This document shows positions 63,001 through 64,000 of a stretch of 64,000 bases of DNA, in pieces. Within the stretch, counting starts at the first letter, position 1. Each line of letters begins with the position of its first letter. The notes under the pieces are model-generated. The model did no database searches. It was not told the DNA's origin and worked only from the letters and a program-made list of their open reading frames with translations. Source of the stretch: Melioribacteraceae bacterium (lineage in GTDB: Bacteria > Bacteroidota > Ignavibacteria > Ignavibacteriales > Melioribacteraceae); contig JAEINS010000006.1 of the NCBI GenBank assembly GCA_016342755.1, forward strand, positions 62,001 through 126,000, written 5' to 3'. The position numbers and the translations under genes are program-made.

Positions 63001-64000
63001 TGCTGCGCTTCCTTCGGACAGCTTAAATTGGCTTCCGTATAAATATGGAATTGGCGGATCACCGGAGAGCATAAATAGTGTAACGCAAAAAGATCATGAT
63101 TTAGAAATAACTGATATAATTTATTCGCCGGAAAAACCATTTTATGGCGATACAGTTTTTATAATGGTAAAAGTAAAGAACATTGGTAAACTCCAATCTG
63201 ATTTTGCACTTAATCTGTTCAGTGATACTGATTTAGATACGCTTGAAAATGCAGTTATAGAAGAGGGTAATGAGATTAGTTTAACGCCCGGGGACTCAAC
63301 TATTTTTACGTTCGATTTTTTTATAAATAAAATCAACAACGTAAACGCGTTTTTTGTGAAGATTTATTCCGCGAAAGATCAGGATACATTAAATAATAGC
63401 ATTTATAAAAAAATAGAACCCGGCTTCCCGCAAACTTCAGTTATAGTTAGTGAAATTATGTATTACCCGGATTCGGATGAGCCGGAATGGGTTGAGTTGT
63501 ATAATAGGAGTGACAAAATTATTAATCTCAAGGATTGGGAAATGTCAGATGTATTGAACTATCCGCAAAAATGTGTAATTACAAAAAAGGATTTATTTAT
63601 TAATCCTTCCGGGTTTTTAATTATTTCCAAAGATTCTGTCATTACGGAATTCCATGAATTTATAAATTGTTCAATCCACATTTTGAATTTTGCAAATTTA
63701 AACAATGATGCTGATGGAATAGTGATTAAAGATAATAGGAGTATTACTATTGATTCCGTAGTTTATAACAAATCGTTCAGTTTAAATAGCGGATATTCTC
63801 TTGAACGGATTGATTTTTCAAAAATTTCTACCGATATAAATAATTGGTCTTCTTCAATCGATTTTGAAAAAAGTACACCCGGGCGAATGAACAGTGTTAC
63901 TCTAAAGCAATATGATCCGGCTGTTGTTTCGTTAGAGTTTAATCCTACGTTTCCATTAAACGGTCAATCTGTAATTCCAATCTTAACTTTGTGTAACAGA
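60086..64000 (+). CDS. Giant secreted protein of tandem lamin-tail and CARDB modules (3' truncated)
   Basis: The frame runs from ATG 60086 with no stop to the window end, at least 1305 residues. A signal peptide ends SLRAQ. The body is five successive modules of about 270 residues, each starting with a lamin-tail-like (LTD) domain such as LSEIMFNPTD, VIINELMIIPKDEPEWIELY, IVINEILYAPDS, LAINEVMYSPGEDRSEWIE and VIVSEIMYYPDSDEPEWVELY. Each module continues with a CARDB-like beta-sandwich starting near DHDLEI/HDLKI. LTD starts are near 60170, 61007, 61823, 62639 and 63440, giving a repeat period of ~810 bp. Such proteins are surface adhesins or attachment scaffolds; a T9SS domain would be expected beyond the window. 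Confidence 0.9.
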   Translation, partial: MKKGTIGCNVLLALLLVLVNSLRAQNNSIELSEIMFNPTDVNSEFIELYNNSDSVTYNLANLKIIYETSAPDLVNDNTDLLLEPGKYAIILEGDYDLAAGVYKNLIPDDVLICLIDNNSFGRSGMANSSDRTIYLVYETDTLETYLYSADNDKGISDEKFEHGFTDWENSLLIDGSPGMKNSVSPKQHDLKIVSVQKKSAAIIEGENFIIDIMLKNLGFANAENFSLTVYLDENTDSLTEANELIFQDDLQNLESNDSIMVSAAFNGFSKGNYSFIIILGYILDEFANNNVYYYKFNIAANPVEFNSVIINELMIIPKDEPEWIELYNNSSADINLKNWSITDSKSAVELIDKTFLLEPQKYLIITDDSSVVDYYSNKFSFIEVNLPSLNNSGDNVVLKDSLGFIIDSLSYNSRWLNSDCKSLERIESFYSSLDSANWGISNDRKGATPGFINSVTPKDFDLTISGFKTLTPFQIMGESIGVSVTVTNIGRNEVLNSNLELYMDINKDSLVQTTEIILSNNIISLSAQDSAEIIIEVPEFVEGKNNLIALINYQEDLNNFNDTSYTSFTGIKINEIRNDIVINEILYAPDSVSTEWIELYNRSNKEINLKNYKVADANDTSIVNSKDLILKPDKYAIISSDSSFVDFYTNRKNVIIGKFSSLNNSFDTVIILDSLDRVIDSVYYSSDYGYKQGYSIERINSESETDSSNWKLVQYGLRNTLGQINSVSKKDHDLELSNLEFESSYQIIGNSISGNFTVKNIGKTAAQNFTIDIFLDKNSNNILETNELNQSANITLLEANDSLQSSFKLDDFNAGQNHVYAIINFTDDTFPLNDTLSVYFIGVKLNEIRNDLAINEVMYSPGEDRSEWIEIFNRSEKTINLKNYQIADEKDTSRINRKILFVKPNEFYVIARDSSFINEFPNVRNLIVGKFPSLNNDDDKIILLDSLNRVIDSIQYFDKWNDYEHASLERMNAALPSDSLNWLPYKYGIGGSPESINSVTQKDHDLEITDIIYSPEKPFYGDTVFIMVKVKNIGKLQSDFALNLFSDTDLDTLENAVIEEGNEISLTPGDSTIFTFDFFINKINNVNAFFVKIYSAKDQDTLNNSIYKKIEPGFPQTSVIVSEIMYYPDSDEPEWVELYNRSDKIINLKDWEMSDVLNYPQKCVITKKDLFINPSGFLIISKDSVITEFHEFINCSIHILNFANLNNDADGIVIKDNRSITIDSVVYNKSFSLNSGYSLERIDFSKISTDINNWSSSIDFEKSTPGRMNSVTLKQYDPAVVSLEFNPTFPLNGQSVIPILTLCNR

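Overview
The window is AT-rich chromosomal DNA from a member of the Bacteroidota/Chlorobiota group, most likely class Ignavibacteria. The main evidence is the type IX secretion (T9SS) C-terminal sorting domain built around the block YPNPFNPST on two complete proteins and, decayed, on one remnant. It is supported by TonB-dependent receptors with carboxypeptidase-regulatory-like plugs, signal peptides ending in FAQ/IAQ/NAQ, an rpsT promoter that fits the Bacteroidetes TTTG/TAnnTTTG pattern, and GTCAT...ATGAC type dispersed repeats. No plasmid, phage, insertion sequence, CRISPR, rRNA or tRNA was seen.

Layout. 1-7140: tail of a YitT-like membrane protein, a large secreted Asp-box propeller protein, an RlpA-like lipoprotein, and a pair of M16 peptidases (active plus inactive, the latter fused to a LolA-like domain). 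7483-11363: a compact operon of hybrid sensor kinase, RfaH/UpxY-like antiterminator, YhaM-like exoribonuclease and sirtuin. 11409-14617: TonB receptor plus DUF4249-like lipoprotein. 14939-15258: a T9SS remnant. 15259-20897: a hydroxylamine-oxidoreductase-type octaheme cytochrome with a large NapC/NirT quinol dehydrogenase, a lipase-like lipoprotein and a NapH-like polyferredoxin. 21090-25173: an HlyD/FtsX/TolC export set with no ATPase gene beside it. 25310-31895: queDE, rpsT, a GlmU-like nucleotidyltransferase, a carboxyltransferase subunit and an inositol-monophosphatase-family enzyme. 31946-32244: a cluster of palindromic dispersed repeats.

32254-43638 is the most interesting region: a glycan-use locus for beta-linked GlcNAc disaccharides. 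It has a membrane-anchored CadC/ToxR-like regulator, a divergent TonB receptor, a T9SS-secreted beta-helix-like protein, an AmpG-like MFS transporter, an N,N'-diacetylchitobiose phosphorylase (GH94) and a GH20-like lipoprotein. There is no SusD, and no hybrid two-component or SusR-type regulator. The divergent promoter region carries phased direct repeats that look like an operator array. The proposed flow is outer-membrane uptake, periplasmic trimming, inner-membrane import and phosphorolysis to GlcNAc-1-phosphate plus GlcNAc.

43763-64000: DUF1028/TPR protein, GreA-C-like protein, metallophosphoesterase with a CBM9-like tail, a four-gene operon of ferredoxin, geranylgeranyl-reductase-family flavoprotein, NtrB-like kinase and NtrC-like regulator, a MuiA/DUF4139 protein, a reverse-strand run of YciI, SpoIID, BatA-like, HflX and histidine ammonia-lyase genes, and finally a very long secreted protein of tandem lamin-tail/CARDB modules that runs off the end of the window.
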